A stretch of DNA of 64,000 nucleotides from an uncultured Chromatiaceae bacterium (GCA_937978655.1 CALJUX010000013.1:1-64000), one strand, 5' to 3'; numbered from the stretch's first letter, positions 35,095-46,972 are shown. The notes: generated by a model from the sequence alone, not told the origin. Program-made: numbers and translations.

Positions 35095-37023
35095 TTAACT
35101 GCCGTGGCTTTCGCTCGGTGTCGCATCTGCGCCAGTCGTTGCAGTGGCTGTTGCACCACCAGAGCCAGGCGCTTCAGGCTTTTTGTCCTTAGGCTCCCAG
35201 TGCTCCGGCGGCCGCACTTCGCGACGGGCCATTAAATCATCAATTTGTTTTGCATCGATGGTTTCGTATTGCATCAGGCAATCTTTCATCGCGTGCAGGA
35301 TATCCATGTTCTCTTCAATCAGCTGTTTTGCCCGCACATAGTTACGGTCAATAAATTCGCGGATCTCCTGATCGATAAGTTTCACGGTATCTTCAGACAT
35401 ATGCTTGTTTTTGGTCACTGAGCGGCCGAGGAACACTTCACCTTCTTCTTCGGCGTACAGCAACGGACCCAGTTTTTCTGAGAACCCCCACTGTGTGACC
35501 ATCTTACGTGCCAGATTAGTCGCCCGTTCAATGTCATTAGAAGCACCGGTACTGACCGCTTCAGAGCCGTAAATCAACTCTTCTGCGATACGGCCACCAA
35601 ACAAGGAACTGATCATGCTCTCTAAGAAACGTTTTGAATGGCTGTGGCGGTCCTGCTCCGGCAAGTACATAGTCACACCGAGCGCGCGGCCACGTGGAAT
35701 AATACTGACTTTGTACACCGGGTCATGTTCCGGCACCAGGCGCCCGACAATGGCGTGGCCGGCTTCATGATAGGCCGTCATCTCTTTTTCTTTCTCTGTC
35801 ATGACCATAGAGCGCCGCTCTGTGCCCATCAGGATTTTGTCTTTGGCTTTCTCAAACTCGTCCATCGACACAACACGACGATTGTTGCGCGCAGCAAACA
35901 ACGCGGCTTCGTTAACCAGGTTCGCCAAATCGGCACCTGAGAACCCAGGCGTGCCACGGGCAATCAAGGAAGCATCCACACCATCGCCCAATGGCACTTT
36001 GCGCATATGCACTTTCAGAATCTGTTCACGGCCACGCACATCCGGTAAACCAACCACGACCTGGCGGTCAAACCGACCCGGACGTAATAATGCCGGGTCC
36101 AGTACGTCTGGTCTGTTAGTGGCGGCGATGACAATAATGCCCTCGTTACCATCAAAACCATCCATTTCTACCAGCATCTGGTTCAGCGTTTGCTCACGCT
36201 CGTCATGACCACCGCCAAGACCTGCGCCACGCTGACGACCGACTGCATCAATTTCGTCGATAAAGATGATACAAGGTGCAGCTTTCTTCGCTTGTTCAAA
36301 CATATCACGCACGCGGCTGGCACCGACACCAACAAACATCTCGACAAAATCCGAACCGGAAATGGTGAAAAACGGCACTTTTGCTTCGCCGGCAATCGCC
36401 TTGGCTAACAGAGTTTTACCTGTACCCGGTGGGCCTACCATCAGCACGCCTTTTGGAATACGGCCGCCAAGTTTCTGGAAGCGTGACGGATCTTTTAAGT
36501 AATCCACCAGCTCAGTGACTTCTTCTTTGGCTTCGTCACAACCGGCAACATCGGCAAAGGTCGTTTTGATCTGGTCTTCACCCATCAGGCGGGCACGGCT
36601 CTTACCAAAGGACATCGCGCCTTTGCCACCGCCGCCCTGCATCTGGCGCATGAAAAATATCCACACACCAATTAACAGTAACATTGGGAACCAGGAGATG
36701 AAAATCTGCCCAAGCAGGCTGGTTTCTTCTGGTTTCACGCCGCTCGAATCGACGTTGTTTTTGATCAGGTCATCCAGCAGTTTTTCGTCATAACCGCCAG
36801 GGATTGTTGTTTCAATACGCTGACCGTCTTTGCGGACAGCACGGACTACACCACCACGGTCCACCTGGACTTCACGGATTTGTCCCTGATTTACATCATT
36901 GATGAACTGGGTATAGCTTGTACTTCTGTCTGACCGGTCGGCCGGACTGAAGCTGTTGAACATCGTCATCAGTACGACGGCGATCACCAGCCACACCATC
37001 AAATTCTTTGCCATGTCGCTCAA
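35095..37023 (-). CDS. ftsH: ATP-dependent zinc metalloprotease FtsH
   Basis: FtsH is the membrane-anchored AAA+ protease that degrades membrane proteins, LpxC and, in E. coli, sigma-32. The 642-residue protein has two N-terminal membrane helices (about 5-22 and 100-120), Walker A GPPGTGKT near 192-199, Walker B IFIDEID, an SRH with two Arg, and the zinc site HEAGH near 414-418. A low-complexity Pro/Ala/Thr tail closes it. It lies 44 bases after rlmE, the conserved rlmE-ftsH pair. Confidence 0.98.
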   Translation of the reverse strand: MSDMAKNLMVWLVIAVVLMTMFNSFSPADRSDRSTSYTQFINDVNQGQIREVQVDRGGVVRAVRKDGQRIETTIPGGYDEKLLDDLIKNNVDSSGVKPEETSLLGQIFISWFPMLLLIGVWIFFMRQMQGGGGKGAMSFGKSRARLMGEDQIKTTFADVAGCDEAKEEVTELVDYLKDPSRFQKLGGRIPKGVLMVGPPGTGKTLLAKAIAGEAKVPFFTISGSDFVEMFVGVGASRVRDMFEQAKKAAPCIIFIDEIDAVGRQRGAGLGGGHDEREQTLNQMLVEMDGFDGNEGIIVIAATNRPDVLDPALLRPGRFDRQVVVGLPDVRGREQILKVHMRKVPLGDGVDASLIARGTPGFSGADLANLVNEAALFAARNNRRVVSMDEFEKAKDKILMGTERRSMVMTEKEKEMTAYHEAGHAIVGRLVPEHDPVYKVSIIPRGRALGVTMYLPEQDRHSHSKRFLESMISSLFGGRIAEELIYGSEAVSTGASNDIERATNLARKMVTQWGFSEKLGPLLYAEEEGEVFLGRSVTKNKHMSEDTVKLIDQEIREFIDRNYVRAKQLIEENMDILHAMKDCLMQYETIDAKQIDDLMARREVRPPEHWEPKDKKPEAPGSGGATATATTGADATPSESHGS

Positions 37024-37067
37024 GGAAATAACCTCTTATTACCAGAATTGCTTCTGTTGCTACTTTA

Positions 37068-37697
37068 CTAGAGTTTGAAACCCGTCGCCACGATATATGT
37101 CTCGCTGGAACGGGCGCGGGACGAATCGGGCTTGCGGATCCGTACATTGGTAAATACGTCACGGACCTGCTGGACAAAGGTTTCGAAGCCCTCGCCATGG
37201 AACACTTTGACGACAAAACTACCGTTTTTCTTCAGTACTTTGTTACACATATCCAATGCCAGCTCCACCAGATACATGCTGCGGCTCTGGTCGACGGTGG
37301 CGTTGCCACTCATGTTCGGCGCCATATCTGACAGCACCACATCTACGTTACGGCCATCAATCCGGCCTAACAAGGCCTCCAGCACTGCATCTTCGCGAAA
37401 ATCGCCCTGCAGGAAGGCGACACCAGCCAATGGGTCCATCGGCAGTATGTCACAGGCAATCACGATGCCTTCCTGACCGACTAACTCAGCCGCTAACTGC
37501 GACCAACTGCCCGGTGCAGAGCCCAAATCTACGACTGTCATGCCGGTTTTGATCAATTTATCTTTTTGCTGGATCTCTTCGAGCTTAAATGAAGCCCGGG
37601 ACCGCAAACCCAGTTTTTGTGCCTTATGCACAAAAGGATCGGACACATGCTCCTGCAGCCAACGGCTGGAACTGGCCGAGCGCTTTTTCTTTGTCAT
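37068..37697 (-). CDS. rlmE: 23S rRNA 2'-O-ribose U2552 methyltransferase
   Basis: RlmE (FtsJ/RrmJ) methylates U2552 in the A loop of 23S rRNA. The 209-residue product (E. coli 209) has the K-D-K catalytic set: Lys38 in SRASFKLEEI, Asp in LSDMAPNMSG near 124 and Lys in FVVKVFHGEGF near 164. The SAM motif VVDLGSAPGSWSQ is present. The ATG at 37697 is chosen by alignment of MTKKKRSASSSRWLQEH; an in-frame extension to 37727 has no similarity. It is divergent from yhbY. Confidence 0.97.
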   Translation of the reverse strand: MTKKKRSASSSRWLQEHVSDPFVHKAQKLGLRSRASFKLEEIQQKDKLIKTGMTVVDLGSAPGSWSQLAAELVGQEGIVIACDILPMDPLAGVAFLQGDFREDAVLEALLGRIDGRNVDVVLSDMAPNMSGNATVDQSRSMYLVELALDMCNKVLKKNGSFVVKVFHGEGFETFVQQVRDVFTNVRIRKPDSSRARSSETYIVATGFKL

Positions 37698-37780
37698 GGA
37701 AACACTCTTAATTGGTCTTCCCTGCAAGATGGCGGTACAATGCCGCTATTTCAAGCTTTCCAAACGGAAAAAATCATTTT

Positions 37781-38077
37781 ATGAGTCTTACAAATAAACA
37801 AAAGCAATTTTTAAAAGCCAAAGCCCATGAGCTGAAACCAGTGATCCTGCTGGGCGGCAACGGTCTGACCGAAGGTGTGATGGCCGAAGTGGACTTGGCA
37901 TTGGAACATCATGAGCTGATTAAAGTCAAAGTGCCAAGTATTGATCGGGAAGAAAAGCTCGCTGTGATGGATGCCATTGTGCGTGAAGCGAAGGCCGATA
38001 AAGTTCAGGTCATTGGCCATATTCTGGTGCTGTACCGCGCTGCTAAAGAGAAAAAATTACAGCTGCCACGCGGCTGA
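37781..38077 (+). CDS. yhbY: YhbY-type RNA-binding protein (CRM domain)
   Basis: A 98-residue CRM-domain protein that associates with pre-50S particles in E. coli. The core KPVILLGGNGLTEGVMAEV and the VLYRAAKEKKLQLPR C-terminus closely follow E. coli YhbY. The start MSLTNKQKQF at 37781 has CGGAAA upstream; an earlier in-frame ATG at 37712 would lie in the divergent promoter region. It converges on the unknown gene ending at 38089. Confidence 0.95.
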   Translation: MSLTNKQKQFLKAKAHELKPVILLGGNGLTEGVMAEVDLALEHHELIKVKVPSIDREEKLAVMDAIVREAKADKVQVIGHILVLYRAAKEKKLQLPRG

Positions 38078-38088
38078 GCCCTGCATTT

Positions 38089-38520
38089 TCAGCCAGTTTT
38101 CTGTTCATCCGACAGAGCTCTGGCAGCTAAAAAGCCCGCACTGACAAGGTTATTGCGGGCTTCCTGCTCCGAATTAGCCCTTTGTCGGACTAAAGAAGGC
38201 GGCATCTCAACTGCCGTTGCCTTCAGAAACTGCCAGCCAATCACATGATCTGCGGGTAACAACGCCACTACATGCGCCAGCTGATGCTGCACACACCACG
38301 TCGAGTTGTCCGCCACTCCGGCAAAAATTTCATTTGGACTGGTCTGCCACTCCCGCACGTCCAGCACTAACGCCCAGGGCTGACCGAGAATAGGTTGCAC
38401 CGTAGCGCGAAAATCAGCGATGTAATCGGCAATGTCCCTGATGGTCCAGACACCGATAGCCCGCACCCACAGTGTGCGCTGCTCCAGTTTCAACCGATAT
38501 GCCGGCTCTGCATTTTTCAT
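38089..38520 (-). CDS. Unknown protein, possibly STAS/SpoIIAA-like (143 aa)
   Basis: I do not recognise the family. The 143-residue product is soluble with no signal peptide. The N-terminal half alternates strand and helix (YRLKLEQRTLWVRAIG, then a helix, then the hydrophobic strand WALVLDVREW). This resembles the SpoIIAA/STAS-like fold found in many marine gammaproteobacterial proteins of unknown role. The ATG at 38520 has GGAG six bases upstream; a GTG one codon earlier is less well spaced. It sits between yhbY and greA, which are otherwise neighbours in conserved order. Confidence 0.6.
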   Translation of the reverse strand: MKNAEPAYRLKLEQRTLWVRAIGVWTIRDIADYIADFRATVQPILGQPWALVLDVREWQTSPNEIFAGVADNSTWCVQHQLAHVVALLPADHVIGWQFLKATAVEMPPSLVRQRANSEQEARNNLVSAGFLAARALSDEQKTG

Positions 38521-38613
38521 CACATACTCCAGAACAGGTTGTGATTGAGTATCGTCAGGTGGTACTGCGCACCATCACACAATTAAACCATAAGCCGGAC
38601 TGAATAAAACGAC

Positions 38614-38637
38614 AAAAGCGGCCGAGGCCGCTTTTTT
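38614..38637 (-). terminator. Intrinsic terminator after greA
   Basis: AAAAGCGGC (38614-38622) pairs with GCCGCTTTT (38627-38635) across CGAG, with T-rich flanks on both strands, 26 bases after the greA stop. Confidence 0.85.
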
Positions 38638-38662
38638 AGGTCATTTCAAGACTAAAGTCGTA

Positions 38663-39135
38663 TCAAAGATACTGCACGTCAGTGATTTCAAACTCCACCA
38701 CACCAGAAGGCGTGGTGATATTCACCACATCATCCTGAGTTTTGCCAATCAGGCCACGGGCAATGGGCGAATTCACCGAAATCAGATTGTTTTTAATATC
38801 TGCTTCGTCATCACCAACGATTTTGTAGGTGACTTCTTCCTCTGAATCCAGATTCAGAATGGTCACCGTCGAGCCAAAAATCACTTTGCCATTGTTGGCC
38901 AGCTTACTGATATCGATGATCTGCGCGTTCGACAGTTTACCTTCGATATCCTGAATACGGCCTTCACAAAACCCTTGTGCCTCACGGGCGGCATGGTATT
39001 CCGCATTTTCTTTCAGATCACCATGCTCACGCGCTTCGGCAATGGCTTCGATAATCGCCGGCCGCTTCACAGTTTTCAGTTCATGCAGTTCATCGCGCAG
39101 ACGCTGTGCGCCCTGAACTGTCATCGGGATTTGAC

Positions 39136-39139
<4 letters not shown>
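38663..39139 (-). CDS. greA: Transcription elongation factor GreA
   Basis: GreA rescues backtracked RNA polymerase by stimulating transcript cleavage. The 158-residue protein (E. coli 158) has the N-terminal coiled coil with the acidic tip (EAREHGDLKENAEYHAA near 34-50) and the C-terminal FKBP-like domain. The ATG overlaps the carB stop by four bases, so it is probably cotranscribed with carAB. Confidence 0.97.
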
Positions 39140-42357
<3,218 letters not shown>

Positions 42358-42375
42358 AGCTCTGTCAATCCTGGC

Positions 42376-43506
42376 TTATTTGGCGTTACGCTGTTGCATC
42401 AGTGTGATGAAATGGTCAAACAGTTCACTGGCCTCATGCGGGCCCGGGCTTGCTTCCGGGTGGCCCTGGAAGCTGAACGCCGGTTTGTCCGTGCGATGAA
42501 TGCCCTGCAACGAACCATCAAACAGTGACTTGTGCGTGGCGCGTAAATTGGCCGGCAGCGTCGCTTCATCTACAGCAAAACCGTGGTTCTGCGCTGTGAT
42601 CAGCACTTTTTTGCTGTCGAGGTTTTGCACCGGGTGGTTACCACCATGGTGACCAAACTTCATCTTCAGCGTTTTTGCCCCACTGGCGAGCGCCAGCAGC
42701 TGATGACCCAAACAGATGCCAAACACCGGAATGTCGGTTTCGAGGAAAGTTTTAATGGCTTCAATGGCATAAGTACAAGGTGCCGGGTCGCCAGGACCGT
42801 TGGACAGGAAGATACCATCAGGCTTCAGCGCTAACACTTCTGCAGCAGGAGTTTGCGCCGGTACCACGGTTAAGCGGCAGCCACGGTCAACCAACATACG
42901 TAAAATATTGCGTTTCACACCAAAATCGTAGGCAACGACATGAAATACCGACTCTGGTGCAGCACGGTGGCCTTCGCCCAGTGCCCAGCTGCCTTCGCTG
43001 AAGCTGTACGGCGCTTTGACCGTGACTTCTTTGGCCAGATCCATGCCAGATAACCCTGGGAAGCTACGGGCCAGTTCCAGTGCTTTGGCTTCGTCGATAT
43101 CACCGGCCATCAGGCAGCCGTTCTGCGCGCCTTTTTCCCGCAGGATCCGCGTCAGTTTGCGGGTATCGATGTCGGCAATGCCAATGACGTTGTGATCTTT
43201 GAGGTATTGACTAAGGGAACGTTGATTGCGGAAACTACTGGCAAGAAGCGGAAGGTCACGAATAATAAGGCCTTTGGCCCAGACTCGGCCGGATTCCTCG
43301 TCTTCATCATTGGTGCCGGTATTCCCAATGTGTGGATAGGTCAAAGTGACCATTTGTTCTGCATACGAAGGGTCGGTCAGGATTTCCTGATACCCGGTCA
43401 TTGAAGTATTAAATACCACTTCACCAACCGACACACCTTCAGCGCCAATGGCTGTACCACGAAATACGGTGCCGTCTTCCAGTACGAGCAGGGCGGACTT
43501 AGTCAA
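42376..43506 (-). CDS. carA: Carbamoyl-phosphate synthase small subunit
   Basis: CarA is the glutamine amidotransferase subunit that delivers ammonia to CarB. The 376-residue product has the class I amidotransferase nucleophile in PVFGICLGHQLLALA near 253-267 and the His-Glu of GHPEASPGPHE near 340-350. The start is TTG at 43506 (LTKSALLVLEDG) with GGAGG five bases upstream. No ATG fits, and the open frame beyond it runs through a terminator-like hairpin. Confidence 0.96.
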   Translation of the reverse strand: MTKSALLVLEDGTVFRGTAIGAEGVSVGEVVFNTSMTGYQEILTDPSYAEQMVTLTYPHIGNTGTNDEDEESGRVWAKGLIIRDLPLLASSFRNQRSLSQYLKDHNVIGIADIDTRKLTRILREKGAQNGCLMAGDIDEAKALELARSFPGLSGMDLAKEVTVKAPYSFSEGSWALGEGHRAAPESVFHVVAYDFGVKRNILRMLVDRGCRLTVVPAQTPAAEVLALKPDGIFLSNGPGDPAPCTYAIEAIKTFLETDIPVFGICLGHQLLALASGAKTLKMKFGHHGGNHPVQNLDSKKVLITAQNHGFAVDEATLPANLRATHKSLFDGSLQGIHRTDKPAFSFQGHPEASPGPHEASELFDHFITLMQQRNAK

Positions 43507-43523
43507 GATAACCTCCAAACAGC

Positions 43524-43564
43524 AAAAAACGGGCGTAAAATGCTGCTGTTTTACCACCCGTTTT
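43524..43564 (-). terminator. Terminator-like hairpin in the carA leader (possible attenuator)
   Basis: On the minus strand AAAACGGG (43564-43557) pairs with CCCGTTTT (43533-43526), and an inner GTAAAA/TTTTAC stem (43540-43535 with 43554-43549) caps it with an eight-base loop. A run of T follows, 18 bases before the carA TTG. It could end dapB transcripts or attenuate carAB. Confidence 0.7.
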
Positions 43565-43608
43565 GACCCAGAAATTGTGTACTCAGTTCTGCCTAGGCAA
43601 ACCTGCTT

Positions 43609-43637
43609 ATTCTAGGCCATTTGCGTTCTTTGGTCTA
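43609..43637 (-). promoter_or_regulatory. Possible carAB promoter
   Basis: On the minus strand TAGAAT (43614-43609) lies 17 bases from TAGACC (43637-43632). The -35 match is weak. If used, its transcript would run through the carA leader hairpin. Confidence 0.3.
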
Positions 43638-43703
43638 ACTATTTTTTGGATTTTTGCGAAAATAACGGCTTTATCACAAATTTGCGCTTAAAAAGCCGAA
43701 AAT

Positions 43704-44513
43704 CTATGTTAAGTCAGCCAAACCCAACACTTGTTGCATAGAATAAAGTCCAACCTGTTGATTTTTCAACCACAAGGCAGCACGCAGCGCACCTTGGGCA
43801 AAAGTGTTGCGGCTCGACGCTTTGTGAGTGATTTCCAGGCGTTCACCCAGGTCGGCAAACAGTGCGGTATGGTCGCCGATGATGTCGCCGCCGCGCACTG
43901 TAGCAAAGCCGATAGTCTGTTGGTCACGCTCGCCGGTGATGCCTTCACGGCCATACACCGCGCATTCTTTTAAGTCCCGGCCAATGGCTTTGGCGATACT
44001 ATTGCCAATTGCCAAAGCGGTGCCGCTCGGAGAGTCCTTTTTAAAACGATGGTGTGCTTCAATGATTTCGATATCAGCGCTCTGCCCCATCACCCGCGCG
44101 GCGGTTTGCACCAGATGCAGCAGTAAATTCACCCCAACGCTCATATTCGGCGCCCAGACAATCGGAATGTGCCGGCTTGCCGCCTGCACTTCGACGTACT
44201 GCGCGTCAGTCAGGCCCGTCACGCCAATCACCATGGCCTTTTTCGCCGCGACCGCCAGTTTCAGGTGGGCCAGCATCGCTTCCGGCATGGTGAAATCAAC
44301 CCAGACATCGGCTTTTTCCACCGCAGCGAGGCTGGTTTGTGTCAGCGCCAGCTGCAATTTACCGCAACCCACCAGTTCGCCGGCATCAGTGCCGCTGAGT
44401 TCAGAGCCAACGCGCACAGTGGCGGCAGTCAGGTTTAATTGTTGCTCTTTTGCCACTGTGACTAAAGCGCGGCCCATGCGGCCATTGGCGCCAAAGATAC
44501 CAATCGAAGTCAT
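43704..44513 (-). CDS. dapB: 4-hydroxy-tetrahydrodipicolinate reductase
   Basis: DapB reduces the first cyclic intermediate of the lysine/diaminopimelate pathway. The 269-residue protein has the dinucleotide-binding GIFGANGRMGRAL near 4-16, the catalytic segment EAHHRFKKDSPSGTALA near 154-170 and the C-terminal FAQGALRAALWL. Its place upstream of carAB is conserved. The 321 bases upstream hold terminators and a dispersed repeat. Confidence 0.97.
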   Translation of the reverse strand: MTSIGIFGANGRMGRALVTVAKEQQLNLTAATVRVGSELSGTDAGELVGCGKLQLALTQTSLAAVEKADVWVDFTMPEAMLAHLKLAVAAKKAMVIGVTGLTDAQYVEVQAASRHIPIVWAPNMSVGVNLLLHLVQTAARVMGQSADIEIIEAHHRFKKDSPSGTALAIGNSIAKAIGRDLKECAVYGREGITGERDQQTIGFATVRGGDIIGDHTALFADLGERLEITHKASSRNTFAQGALRAALWLKNQQVGLYSMQQVLGLADLT

Positions 44514-44645
44514 TTGTGAATTCCTGTATCGCCAAAATGGCAGTCCAGACCGCCATATTTAAAAAAGTGGCTTATTAAAGCAAAAAATTGCCGGCGGCTC
44601 TAATCAAATTTGCTGACGCTCACGTTTGTGTCATATGTGCTGCCC

Positions 44646-44667
44646 GTACATCCTGTACATAAAAAAA
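44646..44667. repeat. Dispersed intergenic motif, copy A
   Basis: GTACATCCTGTACAT and seven A. It matches the copy at 54836-54857 in all but one of 22 positions, and in both places it abuts a hairpin whose minus-strand T-run it supplies. Confidence 0.7.
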
Positions 44668-44734
44668 TTGCCCGGAGCAATTTTTAACAACACGAAGCGT
44701 TGGCCTTAAAGGTGAGCGCCACGGATGGCGCGAA

Positions 44735-44760
44735 TAAAAAAACGCACCCCGGAGGGTGCG
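44735..44760 (-). terminator. Intrinsic terminator of the kinase operon
   Basis: On the minus strand a perfect 7-bp stem CGCACCC/GGGTGCG with a TCCG tetraloop is followed by TTTTTTTATT, 75 bases after the kinase stop. A back-up terminator-like hairpin lies at 44663-44685. Confidence 0.88.
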
Positions 44761-44834
44761 CAAGTCAGACAACAACATGCACTCAGTCGGTGCCTGTGTC
44801 TGTTTAGTTGTAACGAGTCGGCAAAAAGCGCGAT

Positions 44835-45920
44835 TTATTTCAGTAATGGCTGCAACTGGTCTTGTTGCGCCAGTAAATCCAGATACAAACGCAGCTGATT
44901 TTCAGCGCGCTGTAAATTGTGATTCGGCCTGTGCACGGCAAAATAACAATCGCCGTTTAAATGGTCCGCCAAAAAGCGGATGCCGATCATCAGGCACATC
45001 ACTTTTGCGCCCAACCACAGGCTTTGCCGCTCGGCCGGTGTGATGATACCGGCCAGACCTTGCAGATAGCCTTGCGCCAAGGCAGTGAAAATCTCCGGCC
45101 TGATGCGTACTGCCGCCGGATTTAACGAATCTTCCGGCTCCGGCGAGCAGCAGGTGCGCACCATATCACCAAAATCAAACAGCCAATAACCCGGCATGCA
45201 GGTATCTAAGTCAATTGCGGCAATACCACGCCCCTGCATATCTGAATACAGCATGTTGTTGATCTTAGTATCGTTGTGGCAAACCCGTCGTGGCAGTTCA
45301 GCACATACTGCTTCGAGTTCTGCCACCAGCGTGCGCTGCGACAGGCAATAATTCAGTAAATCCTGACAACCAGTAAGCCGCCCGGCTTTGTTTTGCGCGG
45401 CGGCGTCTTCGAGCTGTTGAAAGCGAAACGCCAGATTATGAAAATCTGCAATAACGGTATGCAGTTCATCGGCCGGAAAGTCGGCCAGTGCTGCGGCAAA
45501 CTGGCCAAACGTCAGTGCAGCGGCAAAAGCCTGTTCGGCAGTGTCGACCACTTCGATACTGCGGCCACCGTCAATAAAGGCTAAGCCGCGTAAATCTGCC
45601 TGCTCGCCACTTAAATAACGGCCGTCCTGGCGTGGCTGCTGGCGCAGGATCTGCAGCGGATATTGGCCTTGTGCCTGTTTTTGTTCCAGATGTTGTTCAA
45701 TCCGCAGTGCATTGTCGACCAGTTGCTGTGGCGATGGAAAAATTTGCGTATTGATTTGCTGCAGAATGAGCTTTTGCTTTGAATTTTCAATCAGATAAGT
45801 CCGATTGATATGGCCATTGCCAAATAACCGGACTGAAGCGTCCGGCGAAAACTGATAAGCCGCCAGCACATCGGCTGGCAATAACAACGACACCGCAGTA
45901 GCGGCTGATTCAACTGACAT
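44835..45920 (-). CDS. Sugar 1-kinase of the APH family (NahK-like)
   Basis: A 361-residue kinase of the aminoglycoside-phosphotransferase fold. It shows GNGHINRTYLI near 34-44 as nucleotide loop, the catalytic HNDTKINN with Asp217 and Asn222, and the metal-binding AIDLD near 235-239. Length and motifs resemble N-acetylhexosamine 1-kinase NahK (359 residues in Bifidobacterium) rather than drug-modifying enzymes. It follows a sugar nucleotidyltransferase by 58 bases, the pairing expected for making a sugar 1-phosphate and activating it. The substrate (GlcNAc, GalNAc or MurNAc) is not determined. Confidence 0.78.
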   Translation of the reverse strand: MSVESAATAVSLLLPADVLAAYQFSPDASVRLFGNGHINRTYLIENSKQKLILQQINTQIFPSPQQLVDNALRIEQHLEQKQAQGQYPLQILRQQPRQDGRYLSGEQADLRGLAFIDGGRSIEVVDTAEQAFAAALTFGQFAAALADFPADELHTVIADFHNLAFRFQQLEDAAAQNKAGRLTGCQDLLNYCLSQRTLVAELEAVCAELPRRVCHNDTKINNMLYSDMQGRGIAAIDLDTCMPGYWLFDFGDMVRTCCSPEPEDSLNPAAVRIRPEIFTALAQGYLQGLAGIITPAERQSLWLGAKVMCLMIGIRFLADHLNGDCYFAVHRPNHNLQRAENQLRLYLDLLAQQDQLQPLLK

Positions 45921-45978
45921 AGAACTTACCTGATTGACGGCTCACACGGCGTTTGAGCAAGCCGGCTATTGTGCTTGA

Positions 45979-46845
45979 TTAGATTTTATTGTCAAAAAAA
46001 CTGCCGAGGGCAGCCAAATCGGCCGGATAAGTGATACCCCGCCAGGCCTCTGCCGAGACTTTCACCCAAAGTTGTTGGCCTTGCTGTAGCGCCTGGTCCA
46101 CGGCAAAAGGCAAATAAGATTCGGCTTTTTCGCCGGGGCCGCTCTGAAAAAACTGCTGCAACTGTGTTTCGAGCCGCGCCAGCAGGTTTGGGGTAAAACC
46201 CCAGATATTCATCGACACCAATTGCTGGCCGGACAATGGCCGGCGCACACCTTGTGGATCTAACCCACTCAGCACGCCATCAGTGCTGGCATGGATCTCA
46301 GTCCACTCCGCGACCTTTAACAACATAGCATTCTCTACCTGACAACAACCGCGGTTCACCCCGCCATGCTCGGATAAGGTCAGTGCCAGCGGGTAGGCCA
46401 CCATCGCCCAGCTGTTGCCAGATGTCGAAAAATGTTGCACCAACTGTTGCATCGCATCGGCACCGTAATAATCATCAGCGTTGATGACAATAAAAGGCTG
46501 CGACAGCTGCTGACGCGCCGCCCACACCGCATGGGCCGTGCCCCAGGGTTTGGTTCTGATCGCGGTTGGCAAAACGCAACCCGGCGGGATGTCGTCGAGT
46601 TGCTGCACTACCAAATCAACGCGCAAATCAGCCGGTAAGGTAGGCAACACCTGTTCGGTAAATAAGGTCTGTAAATTCTGCCGGATCACCAGCACCAGAT
46701 GACGGACACCGGCCTGATAAGCGTCCATCACGCTGAAATATAACAAAGGCCGCCCTGTGTGCCCGACCGTGGCAAGCTGTTTGTCACCACCAAAGCGACT
46801 GCCCATGCCACCTGCCAGAACTAAAAGCGAAACTGTTGCCGTCAT
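45979..46845 (-). CDS. Sugar-1-phosphate nucleotidyltransferase
   Basis: A 288-residue Rossmann-type nucleotidyltransferase. The signature LVLAGGMGSRFGGDKQL (8-24) supplies the pyrophosphorylase loop and catalytic Lys22. VINADDYYG near 104-112 gives the metal-binding Asp, and WTEIHASTDG contributes to the sugar pocket. A strong AGGAGG precedes the ATG. It probably converts a sugar 1-phosphate made by the downstream kinase into a nucleotide sugar. It is shorter than GlmU and lacks the left-handed beta-helix acyltransferase domain. Similarity to MurU-type salvage enzymes is possible. Confidence 0.8.
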   Translation of the reverse strand: MTATVSLLVLAGGMGSRFGGDKQLATVGHTGRPLLYFSVMDAYQAGVRHLVLVIRQNLQTLFTEQVLPTLPADLRVDLVVQQLDDIPPGCVLPTAIRTKPWGTAHAVWAARQQLSQPFIVINADDYYGADAMQQLVQHFSTSGNSWAMVAYPLALTLSEHGGVNRGCCQVENAMLLKVAEWTEIHASTDGVLSGLDPQGVRRPLSGQQLVSMNIWGFTPNLLARLETQLQQFFQSGPGEKAESYLPFAVDQALQQGQQLWVKVSAEAWRGITYPADLAALGSFFDNKI

Positions 46846-46877
46846 GCTTTGTTCCCTCCTGCCGGCTTTGATACAAC

Positions 46878-46898
46878 AACGCCGGCGAAGCCGGCGTT
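46878..46898 (-). terminator. Hairpin between yqhD and the nucleotidyltransferase
   Basis: A perfect 9-bp GC-rich stem AACGCCGGC/GCCGGCGTT with a three-base loop. The minus-strand T-run after it is poor (GTTGT), so termination may be partial. Confidence 0.55.
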
Positions 46899-46972
46899 TG
46901 TTCAGATATAACCACTACTGTACCAGAAAGCACCCCGTGCAGTCGCCAGACCAGCGCATGCAACACTTGCGA

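Larger units (their letters stand above)
44514..44834. other. Gene-free stretch with three hairpins and a dispersed repeat
   Basis: No gene is seen. The dispersed motif GTACATCCTGTACAT followed by seven A starts at 44646. Hairpins follow at 44663-44685 (AAAAATTGC stem), 44716-44731 (GCGCCA/TGGCGC) and 44743-44760 (CGCACCC/GGGTGCG). Read on the minus strand, all three loops contain TCCG, the UNCG tetraloop type. The stretch probably holds the dapB promoter and the end of the kinase operon. Confidence 0.6.

Noticed and set aside
44514..44834. Insertion-sequence remnant
   Set aside because: No transposase fragment, terminal inverted repeat or target duplication could be recognised.
44835..45920. 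Aminoglycoside-resistance phosphotransferase
   Set aside because: The GNGHIN loop, length and neighbouring sugar nucleotidyltransferase fit an N-acetylhexosamine-type kinase.
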